NCBI GenBank assembly: GCA_034509495.1
Contig: CM067507.1
Coordinates: 28,320,892 to 28,384,891 of the forward strand
From: Acestrorhynchus altus
Lineage: Eukaryota > Chordata > Actinopteri > Characiformes > Acestrorhynchidae
DNA: 64,000 nt
Direction of reading: 5' to 3'
Positions 26,311 through 32,050 of the stretch are shown piece by piece. Below the pieces are notes generated by a model that was not told where the DNA came from, searched no databases, and worked only from the letters and a program-made list of their open reading frames with translations. The translations under genes were made by a program, and so were the position numbers. The number at the start of each line of letters is the position of its first letter. The first letter of the stretch is position 1.

Positions 26311-26446
26311 TCACACACACACAGAGACACACACACCTACGTCCGCTTACCTGTCTGCTGTCATGTTTGGAGGAGGAGCTGCTGTTGCTGCGGGATGGAG
26401 AGGAAATCTTCTGGGACATGGTGGAGCTCTTCTCCTCTGAGCTCAT
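1..26446 (-). CDS. osbpl3: Oxysterol-binding protein-related protein 3, N-terminal half (12 exons, partial)
   Basis: ORP3 is a lipid-transfer protein. Its PH domain binds membrane phosphoinositides, its FFAT motif binds VAP-A/B on the ER, and its C-terminal ORD carries lipid at ER contact sites; it is also linked to R-Ras and cell adhesion. This role comes from knowledge of the family. Seen here: twelve exons join in frame to give 453 residues. The N-terminus (MSSEEKSSTMSQK) aligns with mammalian ORP3. The PH domain spans about residues 54-146 (GFMLKRRKWPMKGWHK, KYAKC, GKLHGCIDVGLSVM, IYHLK, WVSKLRHHRLYRQNEIAMFP). A Ser-rich linker holds MEVLHRTYSAPSINA, and the FFAT motif starts at E448. The LRHHRLYRQNEIAMFP stretch and the N-terminus favour ORP3 over ORP6 or ORP7. 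The ORD is outside the window. Whether this is the a or b fish paralogue cannot be told. All exon boundaries were read by eye. Confidence 0.95.
1735..2180 (+). repeat. tacactatatg-family MITE-like element, copy 1
   Basis: The copy carries the family hallmarks in order: tgctgacacagatatgcaaatgcaca, then a 'tctctggagcagacaaac' block, 'ggcaccatgcctaatgcca', a 'tataaagccccccc' block, 'ttctctggaatgaaggtgctcc', and 'aggataaactctttttaat'. Both termini are eroded. Other copies are listed elsewhere in this window. Confidence 0.8.
2190..2322 (-). repeat. tacactatatg-family MITE-like fragment (reverse)
   Basis: The sequence 'attggcaatattgtctacaggga ... gaatgcattcattagaggaggtgtccacaaacatttggacatgtagcgta' is the terminal part of the same family, in the opposite orientation to the neighbouring copy. 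Confidence 0.75.
2375..2482 (-). CDS. osbpl3: osbpl3 coding exon 11
   Basis: The exon is 108 bp and in phase 0 at both ends, with acceptor tttgcttttgcag and donor CTGCAG/gtgggt. It encodes residues 384-419, starting ALAQNSDLRERLCKIHIES, which matches the ORP3 segment ALAQN(T/S)DLxERL. This is part of the predicted helical linker before the FFAT motif. A (CA)n tract on the plus strand, UG in the transcript, begins 32 nt upstream of the acceptor. Confidence 0.93.
2514..2570 (+). repeat. (CA)n microsatellite, about 28 units
   Basis: Nearly pure CA dinucleotides with one CG interruption. In the osbpl3 pre-mRNA this is a UG repeat 32-88 nt upstream of the exon 11 acceptor. Confidence 0.98.
2990..3305 (+). 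repeat. Diverged direct repeat, left copy
   Basis: This stretch shares ordered blocks with 4690-4985: 'ttttgactgattatgttgaaat', 'aaatattgtctta', 'attttaaccc', 'ttttgggcaataat', 'tgtggtgaaa', 'aggtttaatct' and 'aaacaatgaaaattcca'. The right copy is in the same orientation, and osbpl3 coding exon 10 lies between the two. The repeat class is not recognised. Confidence 0.7.
4029..4159 (-). CDS. osbpl3: osbpl3 coding exon 10
   Basis: The exon is 131 bp, with acceptor ttatttcag/TGCAC and donor GCCGCT/gtaagc. One base from the preceding exon completes the first codon. It encodes residues 340-383, including SLTTEKERLRQMLEQEACP and LLGLKSALAA. The match is to the ORP3 helical linker (EKLKQLMEQ ... 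GLKNALS). This part is likely a coiled coil or amphipathic helix. Confidence 0.93.
4195..4252 (+). repeat. (GT)n microsatellite, 29 units
   Basis: A pure GT run. In the osbpl3 transcript it is a CA repeat 36-93 nt upstream of the exon 10 acceptor. CA repeats in RNA are known hnRNP L binding sites. Confidence 0.98.
4690..4985 (+). repeat. Diverged direct repeat, right copy
   Basis: Partner of the repeat at 2990-3305, with the same order of shared blocks. It lies in the intron on the other side of osbpl3 coding exon 10. Confidence 0.7.
4990..6394 (-). other. osbpl3: osbpl3 intron between coding exons 9 and 10 (remainder)
   Basis: An AT-rich intron with donor ACT/gtgagtg at 6394. Apart from the repeats listed separately I see no coding sequence, RNA gene or recognisable mobile element in it. 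Confidence 0.7.
6395..6554 (-). CDS. osbpl3: osbpl3 coding exon 9
   Basis: The exon is 160 bp, with acceptor gtgcttcag/GTCCCC and donor AACAACT/gtgagt; it ends in phase 1. It encodes residues 287-339. GPIRLHASNPNLSCVDL and KLQEDFCRVANN match the ORP3 segment GPVRLHSSNPNLS ... MQEDLCHIA. This is the Ser-rich and then helical linker between the PH domain and the FFAT motif. Confidence 0.94.
6600..6984 (+). repeat. tacactatatg-family MITE-like element, copy 2
   Basis: It contains 'cttgctgacacagatgtgcaaatgcacaca', 'caacctataggcaccatg', 'cagcattgagctgtggagaac' and the right terminus 'aatacttttgtccatacagtgtatc'. The left terminus is eroded. Confidence 0.8.
7060..7200 (+). repeat. Short dispersed repeat (ttacattgacatcca type)
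   Basis: The blocks 'ggaataacattttttacactgacatccatttaaggtt' and 'cttttggagatacaaggttt' recur in diverged form at 58190-58250, 58690-58760 and 59050-59095. The class is unknown to me. Confidence 0.5.
7652..8000 (-). repeat. tacactatatg-family MITE-like element, copy 3 (reverse)
   Basis: It starts with the terminus tacactatatggacaaaag. Then follow 'ccaaaatctagcacattagaaag', 'agcattagtgaggtcaggctg', 'acacagatccactgct' and 'atgctggggggattta' in reverse family order. The far end is eroded. Confidence 0.82.
8244..8336 (-). CDS. osbpl3: osbpl3 coding exon 8
   Basis: The exon is 93 bp and in phase 0 at both ends, with acceptor ctctccttttacag/GCTTCAG and donor CTGCAG/gtattc. It encodes residues 256-286, ASAYDSPKKEKRHIRKWRSK and then NYSKDSKTTLQ, like ORP3 FESPKKEKRSHRRWRS...KGTLQ. 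A second AG 7 bp downstream (gcttcag/CAT) would break the frame, so the first AG is used. The polypyrimidine tract is a (CT)n repeat. Confidence 0.93.
8346..8361 (+). repeat. (AG)8 tract, acting as the polypyrimidine tract of exon 8
   Basis: On the transcript strand this is (CU)8, lying 10-25 nt upstream of the exon 8 acceptor. It therefore serves directly as the polypyrimidine tract. Confidence 0.9.
9248..9575 (+). repeat. tRNA-headed SINE-like element with (ATGG)n tail
   Basis: The head has an A-box-like 'tggcgcagtgg' and a B-box-like 'ggtttgatccc' (9307-9317), about 40 bp apart. The body is the widespread fish block 'gtggagtttgcatgtt ... cagtccaaagacatg'. It ends 'acagaaaatggatggatggatg'. 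It is a dispersed retroelement, not a functional tRNA gene. Confidence 0.85.
10140..10963 (-). pseudogene. Degenerate Tc1-like transposase (DD34E family)
   Basis: Minus-strand fragments in shifting frames resemble a Tc1-like transposase. MGAISYNAKSPLVF (10676 downward) matches the 'WGAIS...SPLV' region. HTAAMSRAHLENTMPWPVAS and SDLSLIENMCNAFGR match the 'HTA ... LPWPA.SPDL.PIE..W' region. The position of the second catalytic Asp reads Ser (Y-S-N), although the Glu of the DDE triad (IEN) remains. Frames break around 10480-10570. It is a dead copy in an osbpl3 intron. Confidence 0.8.
11122..11228 (-). CDS. osbpl3: osbpl3 coding exon 7
   Basis: The exon is 107 bp, with acceptor ccctccttag/AGCTG and donor CTGCAG/gtcacc. 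It encodes residues 220-255, with the first Glu codon split with exon 6: ELSVCEAQLLELNHLLRSME and then VLHRTYSAPSINALLQ. The block MEVLHRTYSAPSINA is a strong ORP3 signature. The upstream pyrimidine tract is ctctcttgctctccttccctcc. Confidence 0.95.
11365..11476 (-). CDS. osbpl3: osbpl3 coding exon 6
   Basis: The exon is 112 bp, with acceptor ctctatattcag/CGTGCC and donor TCCAAAG/gtgtgt; it ends in phase 1. It encodes residues 183-219, RASLAKQSSLHLPVTFTSQ and then AKVTAWLQSSDDIDRCSK, like ORP3 WLQSSEDMEKCSK. It is separated from exon 7 by only 136 bp. A UG repeat in the transcript lies 21-55 nt upstream of its acceptor. Confidence 0.93.
11498..11530 (+). repeat. (CA)n microsatellite, about 17 units
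   Basis: A pure CA run. It is a UG repeat in the osbpl3 pre-mRNA, about 21-55 nt upstream of the exon 6 acceptor. Confidence 0.97.
12156..12320 (-). CDS. osbpl3: osbpl3 coding exon 5 (end of PH domain)
   Basis: The exon is 165 bp and in phase 0 at both ends, with acceptor gtgtgcatag/ATCAAG and donor AGAAAG/gtagaa. It encodes residues 128-182. IKSQELFDDWVSKLRHHRLY (128-147) is the C-terminal helix of the PH domain, followed by RQNEIAMFPPEKP and a Ser/Pro-rich linker ending HAARK. The block RQNEIAMFP matches mammalian ORP3 and not ORP6. Confidence 0.96.
12470..12735 (-). repeat. tRNA-derived SINE of the 'cacatgcctcctccgacacatg' family, copy 1
   Basis: The ordered blocks 'aagacaagcacatgcctcttcctatacatgtaaaaccagccacc', 'cagctctgatac', 'agacacctgtgctgggtgtgatgtgggg' and 'gagagagcatggacaattt' are shared with 45045-45410 and in part with 23870-24050. 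The head, which lies to the right, is missing here. Confidence 0.75.
12848..12876 (+). repeat. (AT)n microsatellite
   Basis: A pure AT run of about 14 units in the intron between coding exons 4 and 5. Confidence 0.95.
13254..13367 (-). CDS. osbpl3: osbpl3 coding exon 4 (PH domain core)
   Basis: The exon is 114 bp and in phase 0 at both ends, with acceptor gattaacag/ATTGAA and donor CTGAAG/gtaaat. It encodes residues 90-127, IEKGKLHGCIDVGLSVMAIQ and then KKAKCIDLDAEENIYHLK. These are the PH-domain beta strands. The block KLHGCIDVGLSVM is diagnostic of the ORP3/6/7 subfamily. Confidence 0.97.
14267..14690 (+). repeat. Inverted-terminal-repeat element (acagtactgtgcaaaa type)
   Basis: The left end reads 'acagtactgtgcaaaacc'. 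The right end, 'ctcaggtgcctaaaacacagtcctg', reads on the other strand as 'caggactgtgttttaggcacctgag'. The otophysan/teleost family with 'tactgtgcaaaagtcttaggcacc' ends is Tc1/mariner-like and non-autonomous. No ORF is left. Confidence 0.6.
14902..14955 (-). CDS. osbpl3: osbpl3 coding exon 3 (PH domain)
   Basis: A 54 bp micro-exon in phase 0, with acceptor gctctctacag/AGATAC and donor GCTGAT/gtgagt. It encodes RYFYLDKGILKYAKCSAD (residues 72-89), the beta2-beta3 region of the PH domain (RFFYLDKGILKYAKS in mammalian ORP3). Its acceptor is preceded by a (UG)n(CU)n tract. Confidence 0.97.
14981..15010 (+). repeat. (AG)n(CA)n compound microsatellite
   Basis: In the osbpl3 transcript it reads (UG)n followed by (CU)n, 26-55 nt upstream of the exon 3 acceptor. 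Confidence 0.95.
15345..15398 (+). repeat. (TC)n microsatellite
   Basis: About 27 CT units with one interruption. CT-rich sequence also extends upstream from about 15130 with many interruptions. Confidence 0.95.
15833..15888 (+). repeat. (GT)n microsatellite
   Basis: A GT run of about 28 units with a CGCG interruption, in the intron between coding exons 2 and 3. Confidence 0.97.
16702..16818 (-). CDS. osbpl3: osbpl3 coding exon 2 (start of PH domain)
   Basis: The exon is 117 bp and in phase 0 at both ends, with acceptor gtgtttacag/GACTGC and donor CACAAG/gtaggt. It encodes residues 33-71, DCWEIVEGLRGGLGNVQEP and then EKQEGFMLKRRKWPMKGWHK. The KRRKWPMKGWHK block holds the basic beta1-beta2 residues expected to contact phosphoinositides. 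Confidence 0.97.
16985..17110 (+). repeat. Dispersed repeat 'tttctcaatcctggtcc...'
   Basis: The stretch 'gtgtttctcaatcctggtcccggagg ... aacacacctgattcaactaatcagctcattaacaagccct' is a very common otophysan repeat. An opposite-orientation end of the same kind is at about 42940-43030 ('tcttccaggaccaggattgagaatcactg'). Confidence 0.65.
17128..18661 (-). mobile_element. L2-like non-LTR retrotransposon (LINE), 5'-truncated, reverse transcriptase region
   Basis: The minus strand reads an RT in order: LRPISNLPFISKILEKVV (finger), SGFRSFHSTETALVRVTNDL, LDLSAAFDTV (motif A), GVPQGSVLGPLLF (motif B), YADDTQLY (catalytic motif at 18122-18133), LKLNGDKTEVL, and a C-terminal TSRLDYCNSLL...LHKLQMVQN. There is an in-frame TAG at 18299-18301 where Tyr is expected. 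A frameshift and small deletion near 17690-17720 precede the conserved tail HITPVLQHLLWLPV...NLAPPYISDL...WNSLPPDLRN. The 5' half is missing and the 3' end runs into (ATA)n at about 17130. The copy is dead but fairly recent. Confidence 0.92.
18662..19287. other. osbpl3 intron 2 stretch without a recognised feature
   Basis: Intronic sequence between the LINE and an inverted-repeat element. I see no ORF, RNA gene or known repeat. Confidence 0.6.
19288..19463. mobile_element. 176-bp MITE with 23-bp terminal inverted repeats
   Basis: The left end taccgtattttctggactat(aag) and the right end cttatagtccggacaatacg(gta) are inverted copies, matching at 21 of 23 positions. The internal sequence is AT-rich with a poly-A run. 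There is no ORF. The ends include TA, compatible with a TA target duplication, but that boundary cannot be proved here. Confidence 0.85.
20225..20880 (+). repeat. Dispersed otophysan repeat ('gtgtcactgcagtgctgag' family)
   Basis: Typical blocks are 'ggtccttcatcggtgctcacagg', 'caacatgtcagtgtcactgcagtgctgag', 'ctctgtgggggtcctgtgg', 'gaagatcagggtgaaag', 'aaacagatggactac' and 'caaggtggtcctatgttatg'. It is probably a non-autonomous DNA transposon. No coding capacity is left. Confidence 0.7.
21207..21267 (+). repeat. Compound (AT)n(GT)n(AT)n microsatellite
   Basis: Alternating TA, TG and TA tracts, a purine-pyrimidine alternation about 60 bp long. Confidence 0.93.
22203..22678. mobile_element. Inverted-repeat element with ttaacYctttcatgcatg ends
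   Basis: The left end ttaactctttcatgcatg (22203-22220) and the complement of the right end (22661-22678, ttaaccctttcatgcatg) match at 17 of 18 positions. Inside there is a 'gataagggcgtctgctaaatgcc' plus (aaatgt)n tail at about 22295-22350, a second repeat probably inserted in it, and a (TTTA)n(TTTG)n run at 22393-22432. Confidence 0.75.
23390..23840 (+). repeat. L2-like LINE 3' UTR/tail fragment
   Basis: The blocks 'ggtttcttcctccagctctgagggagttttttcttgccactctc', 'ttggcttgctcactaggg' and 'agatgtgaagagcgcaatacaaatcaattt' are the common fish LINE 3' tail, ending in the 'aagcgctatataaat'-type terminus. Confidence 0.75.
23870..24050 (-). repeat. tRNA-derived SINE of the 'cacatgcctcctccgacacatg' family, copy 2 (head part)
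   Basis: The minus strand has the B-box-like 'ctcaggtttgaatccc' near 23965-23985. The block 'gagtgccatctacccatgcagcgagagcatgtccaattttgctctct' is shared with the copy at 45045-45410. Confidence 0.75.
24051..25265. other. osbpl3 intron 2 stretch without a recognised feature
   Basis: A mostly unique-looking AT-rich intron with a short (GACT)n run at about 24420-24437. I see no gene or mobile element. Confidence 0.55.
25270..25680 (+). repeat. tacactatatg-family MITE-like element, copy 4
   Basis: It contains 'cactgctgacacaaatgtgcaaatgcacaca', a (CA)n insertion at 25337-25361, 'tgttccctggaaaaatggtgttccattcaat', 'atgctccaaaatctagcagaaag' and the end 'gtcccaatacttttgtcgat'. A (CTGT)n run follows. 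Confidence 0.82.
26275..26336 (+). repeat. (CT)n(CA)n compound microsatellite
   Basis: It lies 15-76 nt downstream of the donor of osbpl3 coding exon 1 in the transcript direction, where it reads as UG repeats followed by AG repeats. Confidence 0.95.
26351..26446 (-). CDS. osbpl3: osbpl3 coding exon 1 (start codon)
   Basis: The exon ends at donor AGACAG/gtaagc. It encodes residues 1-32: MSSEEKSSTMSQKISSPSRS and then NSSSSSKHDSRQ. The ATG at 26446 is chosen over the in-frame ATG at 26419. The extra nine residues align with the mammalian ORP3 N-terminus (MSDEKNLGVSQK...), and an in-frame TGA lies two codons upstream of 26446. A likely acceptor (gtgag/GGATGAG) after a long pyrimidine tract puts the exon's 5' edge at 26448, leaving only 2 nt of 5' UTR in this exon. 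Confidence 0.93.
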
Positions 26447-26871
26447 CCCTCACATCCCACAACGCAGAGGGGTGAGAGGTGGGTAGGAGAGAGGAAGAGA
26501 GGGGAAGGGGGGGGTTGAAAGAGAGATAGAGTGTCCGGAGGCTCAGCTGTGGGTCTCCATGCAGCTCATTTACTGCAGAAGCATGGGCACGGTACAGGTG
26601 CAACACTGTGGACACACAGAGAAGGGAGGGGGGAGGAGAGTTGGAGCGATGGGTTTTACTCTGTGGGTAATGAATCACTGCACACACTGAAGCTGTCCAC
26701 CTCAATGTTATCATTCAGAGCTCACATCCAGCACAGTCAAAAGGGTTAAAGCGTAGCTGGAACCTTGATTGTGTGCAGGCCGTGCACCGGGAAGCACTAT
26801 TGTGAATGTGGACTCACACAGTGCTTCACATAACCTTTTGACCCCTATTTCATCTCACCCTTTTATAGGCA

Positions 26872-26875
<4 letters not shown>

Positions 26876-26902
<27 letters not shown>
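26876..26902 (+). repeat. (TC)n microsatellite
   Basis: A pure TC run of about 13 units. Confidence 0.95.
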
Positions 26903-26997
26903 CAGCATTTATTGTACACAGAGCAGCAGGCATGAGCGTTGCACAGTACATGTTTGCTAATACTATAAGATAAACAATTCTCAATTTCCCTAAATGC

Positions 26998-27000
<3 letters not shown>

Positions 27001-27049
<49 letters not shown>
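27001..27049 (+). repeat. (GT)n microsatellite with short (TA)n lead
   Basis: A pure GT run of about 22 units after 'catatatat'. Confidence 0.97.
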
Positions 27050-27050
<1 letters not shown>

Positions 27051-27888
27051 CACAGGAACAAAGGATAAGAGACAGATCCCTATGAACAGCGTGAATGGCC
27101 TTGAATAGCTTATATGTCTAAATGAATCAATATTGAATAGAACTGAACTGAACTGAATCGATTCAGGGACTTATTGGCGACACCCATCCCTAGAACGGAC
27201 AGTCACAATAAAATTCACTAATACAAATGCAGCCAATGATGTGCTTCTTGTGCTACTGAATCCTGCACATACCTAAAAATCAGCTTTTATAATAATGACT
27301 GTCGGTACTAACTGAGGTCGCTGGAAAGGGAGCTTGACTTCACCACAACATGAGGCGAACTCATTTTTCATCTTTCCTGCTGCTGCCCTCTCTTCTATCA
27401 CTTTCCAACATTCATTTAGTGCCACACTGAGCTGGCCCCTAGGCTCACACACACTTGCGCTGGCTTGCTCTCTCTCTCTGTTCCCTCCGCTGCAAGGTTA
27501 ATTAGATTAGGAGTTCTGCGACCCACTGGGCACCACCACTTCATTTCTGTGTGTGGAAGCAATAGATGAGTCACCTAACACTAGCAGGACTGTGTGCTTT
27601 CTCATTAGCCTGTACCCTCCCATCACTGCACTCGTACCAGGCCAGTACACCTGAGACACGAGCACCTGTGTCCACACGAGCACTCAGAAAAGAACAGAAC
27701 AGCAAAAATCGCAATATCACCATTAACATCACTGTCATCATCTCCACAGTCACACCTACCTCAGCACAAAGCCAATCGCGCAGGCTTTGTCCTGAAACAC
27801 AATATCCATGTTATTCATATAGTCAGAAGACAAATAAGAGCATATTCTGTACAGCAGAATATTACATCACGTTGGACTACTGCTTTAA

Positions 27889-28175
27889 TATACACTGTGT
27901 GTCCAAATGTTTGTGGACATCCATTCTAATGAATGTATTTCGTGACTTAAGGTTGTACTCATTGCTGACACAGATGTGAAAAGGCACACACACAGCTTGT
28001 GTGGTCCTTGTAAAGTAGTATTTCTAATTGAATAAGACTGTCTGGAGCAGATAAACATTAATCTGGTGGTATAGTAGAGTATAAAGCCCCCCAACATTGA
28101 GCTGTGGAACAGTGGAACTGTGTTCTCTAGAATGATGGTACCCAGCCATTATTTTTGGGATGAGGTAGGCTTTTT
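27889..28175 (+). repeat. tacactatatg-family MITE-like element, copy 5 (left part)
   Basis: It starts with the terminus tacactgtgtgtccaaatgt followed by 'ttgtggacatccattctaatgaatg'. Then come 'ctgacacagatgtgaaaaggcacaca', 'tataaagccccccaacattgagctgtgg' and 'ttctctagaatgatgg'. The right part is missing. Confidence 0.83.
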
Positions 28176-28904
28176 CAGCATTTATTCTCTTAATTTAGTT
28201 TAGAAATCTGTATATAAAGGTAATGGCATTGATAGAATGTACATGAAACATACTGGTTATCATACTGGTTCCAGTCTTATTGATCAAGACCCACAACAAA
28301 GAGCCAATTATCAAACTTATACTGTAAACAGACAATTTTGCAGTGTTATTAAAACACATCCGTAATACTAATCCTACTAGAACCAAATCCATTCATCAGG
28401 ACAGCCCTCCTGCTCCTCTACAGCTGCTAAACTGACCACACAGTTTGTTCAATCAGAAGGCCACTTCATGCTGTGCACAAAAGCAGACGGAGCGAGATAA
28501 AGGAAGCAATGTGAACGATACGTAGCCAATCTCTGCGCTTTATTAACCTCGCACGACCTTGCAGTCTCACCGCATGGCTCTCTGTTCATCTTAATTCAAT
28601 GTCACTTCTACATGGCTTGTGTGGACATTCCACACCTGACAGGAGATTATGGTCTCACAATATTATGATGGCTTTTTTTAATGGCATACACACATGGTAA
28701 CACACACATATTACGCCCTTAAAATTACTTTATGGAACATCGGTTATAACTTGTCAATTAAATTATATTGTAATTGTAAATTACAGTAGATTAAATTACT
28801 GATTTCTTCAGGCAATAATTAAATCGCTGATAGTGCAGCGAATACTAAACACAAAGGGATTATAGTTTAACATGTGACTTGTTAAAACATTCATAATGTA
28901 TATC

Positions 28905-29260
28905 TGCTGTCCAGGTGCTGGTCTTAGAATTAGAATATCATGAAAAAGTTGATTTATTTCAGTAATTCCATTCATAAAGTGAAACCTGTATATTTTATTC
29001 ATTCACTACACACATACTGACATATTTCAAATGTTTATTTCTTTTCATTTTGATGATTATAACTGACAGCCCAACTTCAGTATATCCCAGAAAATTAGAA
29101 TATTGTGAAAAGGATTCATATGATAATGCTGATATTAGCCTGATATTGTTACTCATCAATTCTCATATGTCATCTCAAGTTTGCATATTCTGGCCTTTTA
29201 CTAATTGCCGGGAGTTTGTTTTTCCATGATAATAAATCAGATCATATGTTAGACATGCAG
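28905..29260 (+). repeat. Dispersed repeat ('agaattagaatatcatgaaaaag')
   Basis: Two internal blocks, 'attagaatatcatgaaaaagttg' near 28930 and 'aaaattagaatattgtgaaaagg' near 29092, are direct near-copies about 165 bp apart. I know the sequence as a widespread teleost interspersed repeat; the class is uncertain. Confidence 0.6.
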
Positions 29261-29715
29261 CAGGTGGGAATTAGTTAGATAAACGCAGCAGTACTCCTTT
29301 AACCACTAAAGGTGCTTAGACGTGCAGTCAGGCAGATGGACACTTTCCTCCGAGGTTCATTTGCTTTCCAGAGCACAGCAGCAGGTTGCCTTTCATCTCC
29401 AGCAGTCAGCATGGGGGTGATTGTTTCAGTTCCTCTAAAAACAAAGCAACAGCGGATCTGCAGCTTCCCGAATCACACACGGAGCAATCTGCGATCCGGC
29501 TAATTACAGCAATGGTGTGAGGCCTCTTTAAGCAGTGGAGGAGACTGAGCTTTTCCGGTAAACAGACACTCCAGGTTGTGTGTAAACGACACTCAGCATC
29601 TCCAGACTCCCCACCTAAGCAAGTGCCTCTTTAGAAGCCAGCGGAAGGCAGCTGCCTCTTTGTGCCTGGCCAATCATTTATTTATTCACTTTCCACTGAT
29701 CACACTGCTACTTCA

Positions 29716-29719
29716 CACA

Positions 29720-29793
<74 letters not shown>
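29716..29793 (+). repeat. (CA)n microsatellite, about 39 units
   Basis: The longest CA run in the window, with a few CG interruptions at its left end. Confidence 0.98.
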
Positions 29794-29795
<2 letters not shown>

Positions 29796-30149
29796 AAGCC
29801 TTGTTCTCATACACTGTCTGAATATGGGGTCAACACAAGTCCCATGTGTATTACATACCTATATGCAATAACAGTAAGGAGAGCTGTGAAATGGATGACT
29901 TTAAACACTCACACATATTTATGTTCATATTTATTTACCGAATGATGTTATTTGCACAAGCATGTCCAGATAAACAGTTTTACACTTAGACAACCCACAT
30001 GTTTTGCATAGTACGCTTTACAATGTCAGCACATACGTGTGAGTATGTAATATGAGCCTAAAGCAAAACAACAGCATAACCATACCCAAATAGTTCTGCC
30101 AATTTCAGTTAAAAAAAAATCATATTCAGCTGTAATCAAAATTATTCAC

Positions 30150-30166
30150 CCCCCCCCCCCCCCCCA
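30150..30166 (+). repeat. Poly-C tract
   Basis: An uninterrupted run of about 17 C, unusual in this AT-rich intron. It lies just upstream of the next repeat. Confidence 0.95.
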
Positions 30167-30214
30167 TAGCAAATTATGTTTATTAGCAAAATGTACAAAC
30201 TGTTTGCAGTAAAC

Positions 30215-30535
30215 TTCTTCTTCTTCTTCTTTCAGCTGCTCCCTTTAGGGATCACCACAGTGGATGATCTGCCTGCATCTTGCCCTATCCCCTGCCTCCT
30301 CTACTGTTACACCAATCATCCTTCTAACCCACCTTCCTCCTCTCCTCCTCGATGGTCTTCGACCTACAGTAGTCCAATTTCCACCGGCACCCTGCTGGTC
30401 AACAGCGCCGGAGGCGTTGACGTTGTTAACTCGGGCCTCAAGCGATACGGTATGGCTGTCATATTTATGATCCACATTACAGTTCCGGCACAAGTTTGAT
30501 GCCGGATGCCCTTCCTGACACAACGCTCACCATTT
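30215..30535 (+). repeat. Dispersed fish repeat ('tcttcagctgctccctttaggg')
   Basis: It starts with (TTC)n and 'ttcagctgctccctttagggatcaccacagtggatgatctgcc' and ends with 'gatgccggatgcccttcctgac'. It is a common teleost interspersed sequence, GC-richer than its surroundings. ORFs of 68-107 codons on both strands are by-products of this base composition. The class is uncertain. Confidence 0.65.
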
Positions 30536-31599
30536 GACACCTCTAATGGTGTCTAATTTAACACCTCTTGGTTTGTTTGCAATAAACTAATCAAACAATA
30601 TAAACAACTCAACACAATTAATAAAAGAAGTGATTTCTCCTAATTTAATACAAACATTTGAATTACTCTTCATGCAAACGTCTTCATTACTTAGTAGGGA
30701 ACACTTTTGCTATTATGCTGCAAACGTAATGCATAGACAGACACCAATATTTCAGCCAAATATTGACAGAGGTGGGCACCAACCTGCTACAGTTTGCAAT
30801 ATAGTTGGTGTTTAGTGTTTAGAAGCATTGGGGTCAGTCCTATGTGTATCCCCTGTTTTTAGGTACGGGTTTTGTCATTTTAATGTATTATTCCATTTAT
30901 ATTAGTTGTGCTGAGGGATTGAAATGGTTCTTGTCTCACTGGTTTAATGTAAACAGCTTTAAGTGTAAACTTTCTTTAATGCATTTCCCAGTTGAAATAA
31001 AAGCATTCCAAGATGTCCAATGTGATCTTACACTATGTGATCCCACTCTATTTGCCCTGAAGTCTATTTGCTTACACACATTGTGACGTACGATGCACAC
31101 ACACCCATGCATACTCATGTTACACAAGTGAGGCGAGTGTTAAGCCTAAACCAGCACTGAGTCATGATTTGTGGGATCAAAATGCAGACAGTAAACTCTG
31201 CTGGCTCTCAATGGGCAATCTGTAGAAGAGAAGTGAATAGAATCTGAATTGAGAAGTGATATTCATCAAACACCAGATAAACCAGATGGCCTCAGAGTTC
31301 AACTGTGACATTACAACTATGCAGAGAAACTGAAACGGAATTCCAGCTGAAATGAAAGTGGAATTTTGACTGTTCCAGGAAAATGCTGTAAGAATGGCAA
31401 AGCAGTCCAGGTGTAACGGCAGACAAACTGAGATCGTGGTAACAGCCGGGGATAAAAGATTTATACAGGCTCAAAGGCAAACTGATGCAAGGCTCATCAC
31501 AAGTACCCCATACCAGAAGCTATTACTTATACATCTACACACACAGACAGACATTAATGACTACAGAGCATTAGTCTCACATATTGTTTAACTGCATTT

Positions 31600-32050
31600 C
31601 TATAAAAACGTCCTGAGTGCAGGAAAATGGGCACTCCTAAAAATAAACGGCAACACAGATTTGTGTGCATTTTCAAGAAACAGATTCTACTCCCACACTG
31701 AGCTGACCCTGTGACTAGCCATCTAACTCACAGACCCTGCCGAAAACGACCCACGGCTACAGTCTGCAATGTTCTGATGAACATTTGTGTCCATCAAAGT
31801 GAGCATGGGCGCTGCGTTTTCACACAGTTCAGCTAAATCAAAGCATTGAGGTGAGCAGCATCAATTAAAGGTTAAATATAGATTCAGCAGAGTGGGAGGT
31901 CAAGCTGCACAGGCGCCGCACCCCTCACTAACCCCTCACACACAGACGCTGATGTAATTACGGATTCAGGTAGGATGAGTGGCAGCTCCCTTTTTGCATC
32001 TGCCACTCTGTAATTCAATCCCTCCCTCCGTCACAGCCAGCAGGTAGGGC
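31600..32050. other. Unique-looking stretch, possible non-coding regulatory element
   Basis: This part of intron 1 has no recognisable repeat and balanced base composition. It is dense in homeobox/OTX/TCF-like words: 'gatgtaattacggattc', 'aatcaaag', 'ctgtaattcaatc' and 'aggttaaatatagattcag'. Only cross-species alignment could show conservation. Confidence 0.25.

Noticed and set aside
26417..26419. ATG at 26419 as the osbpl3 start
   Set aside because: It has a good Kozak context, but an in-frame ATG nine codons upstream restores the conserved N-terminus (MSSEEK), so the upstream one is preferred.
30176..30499. 107-, 68- and 92-codon ORFs
   Set aside because: They overlap on both strands inside a GC-rich dispersed repeat. 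There is no protein family match.
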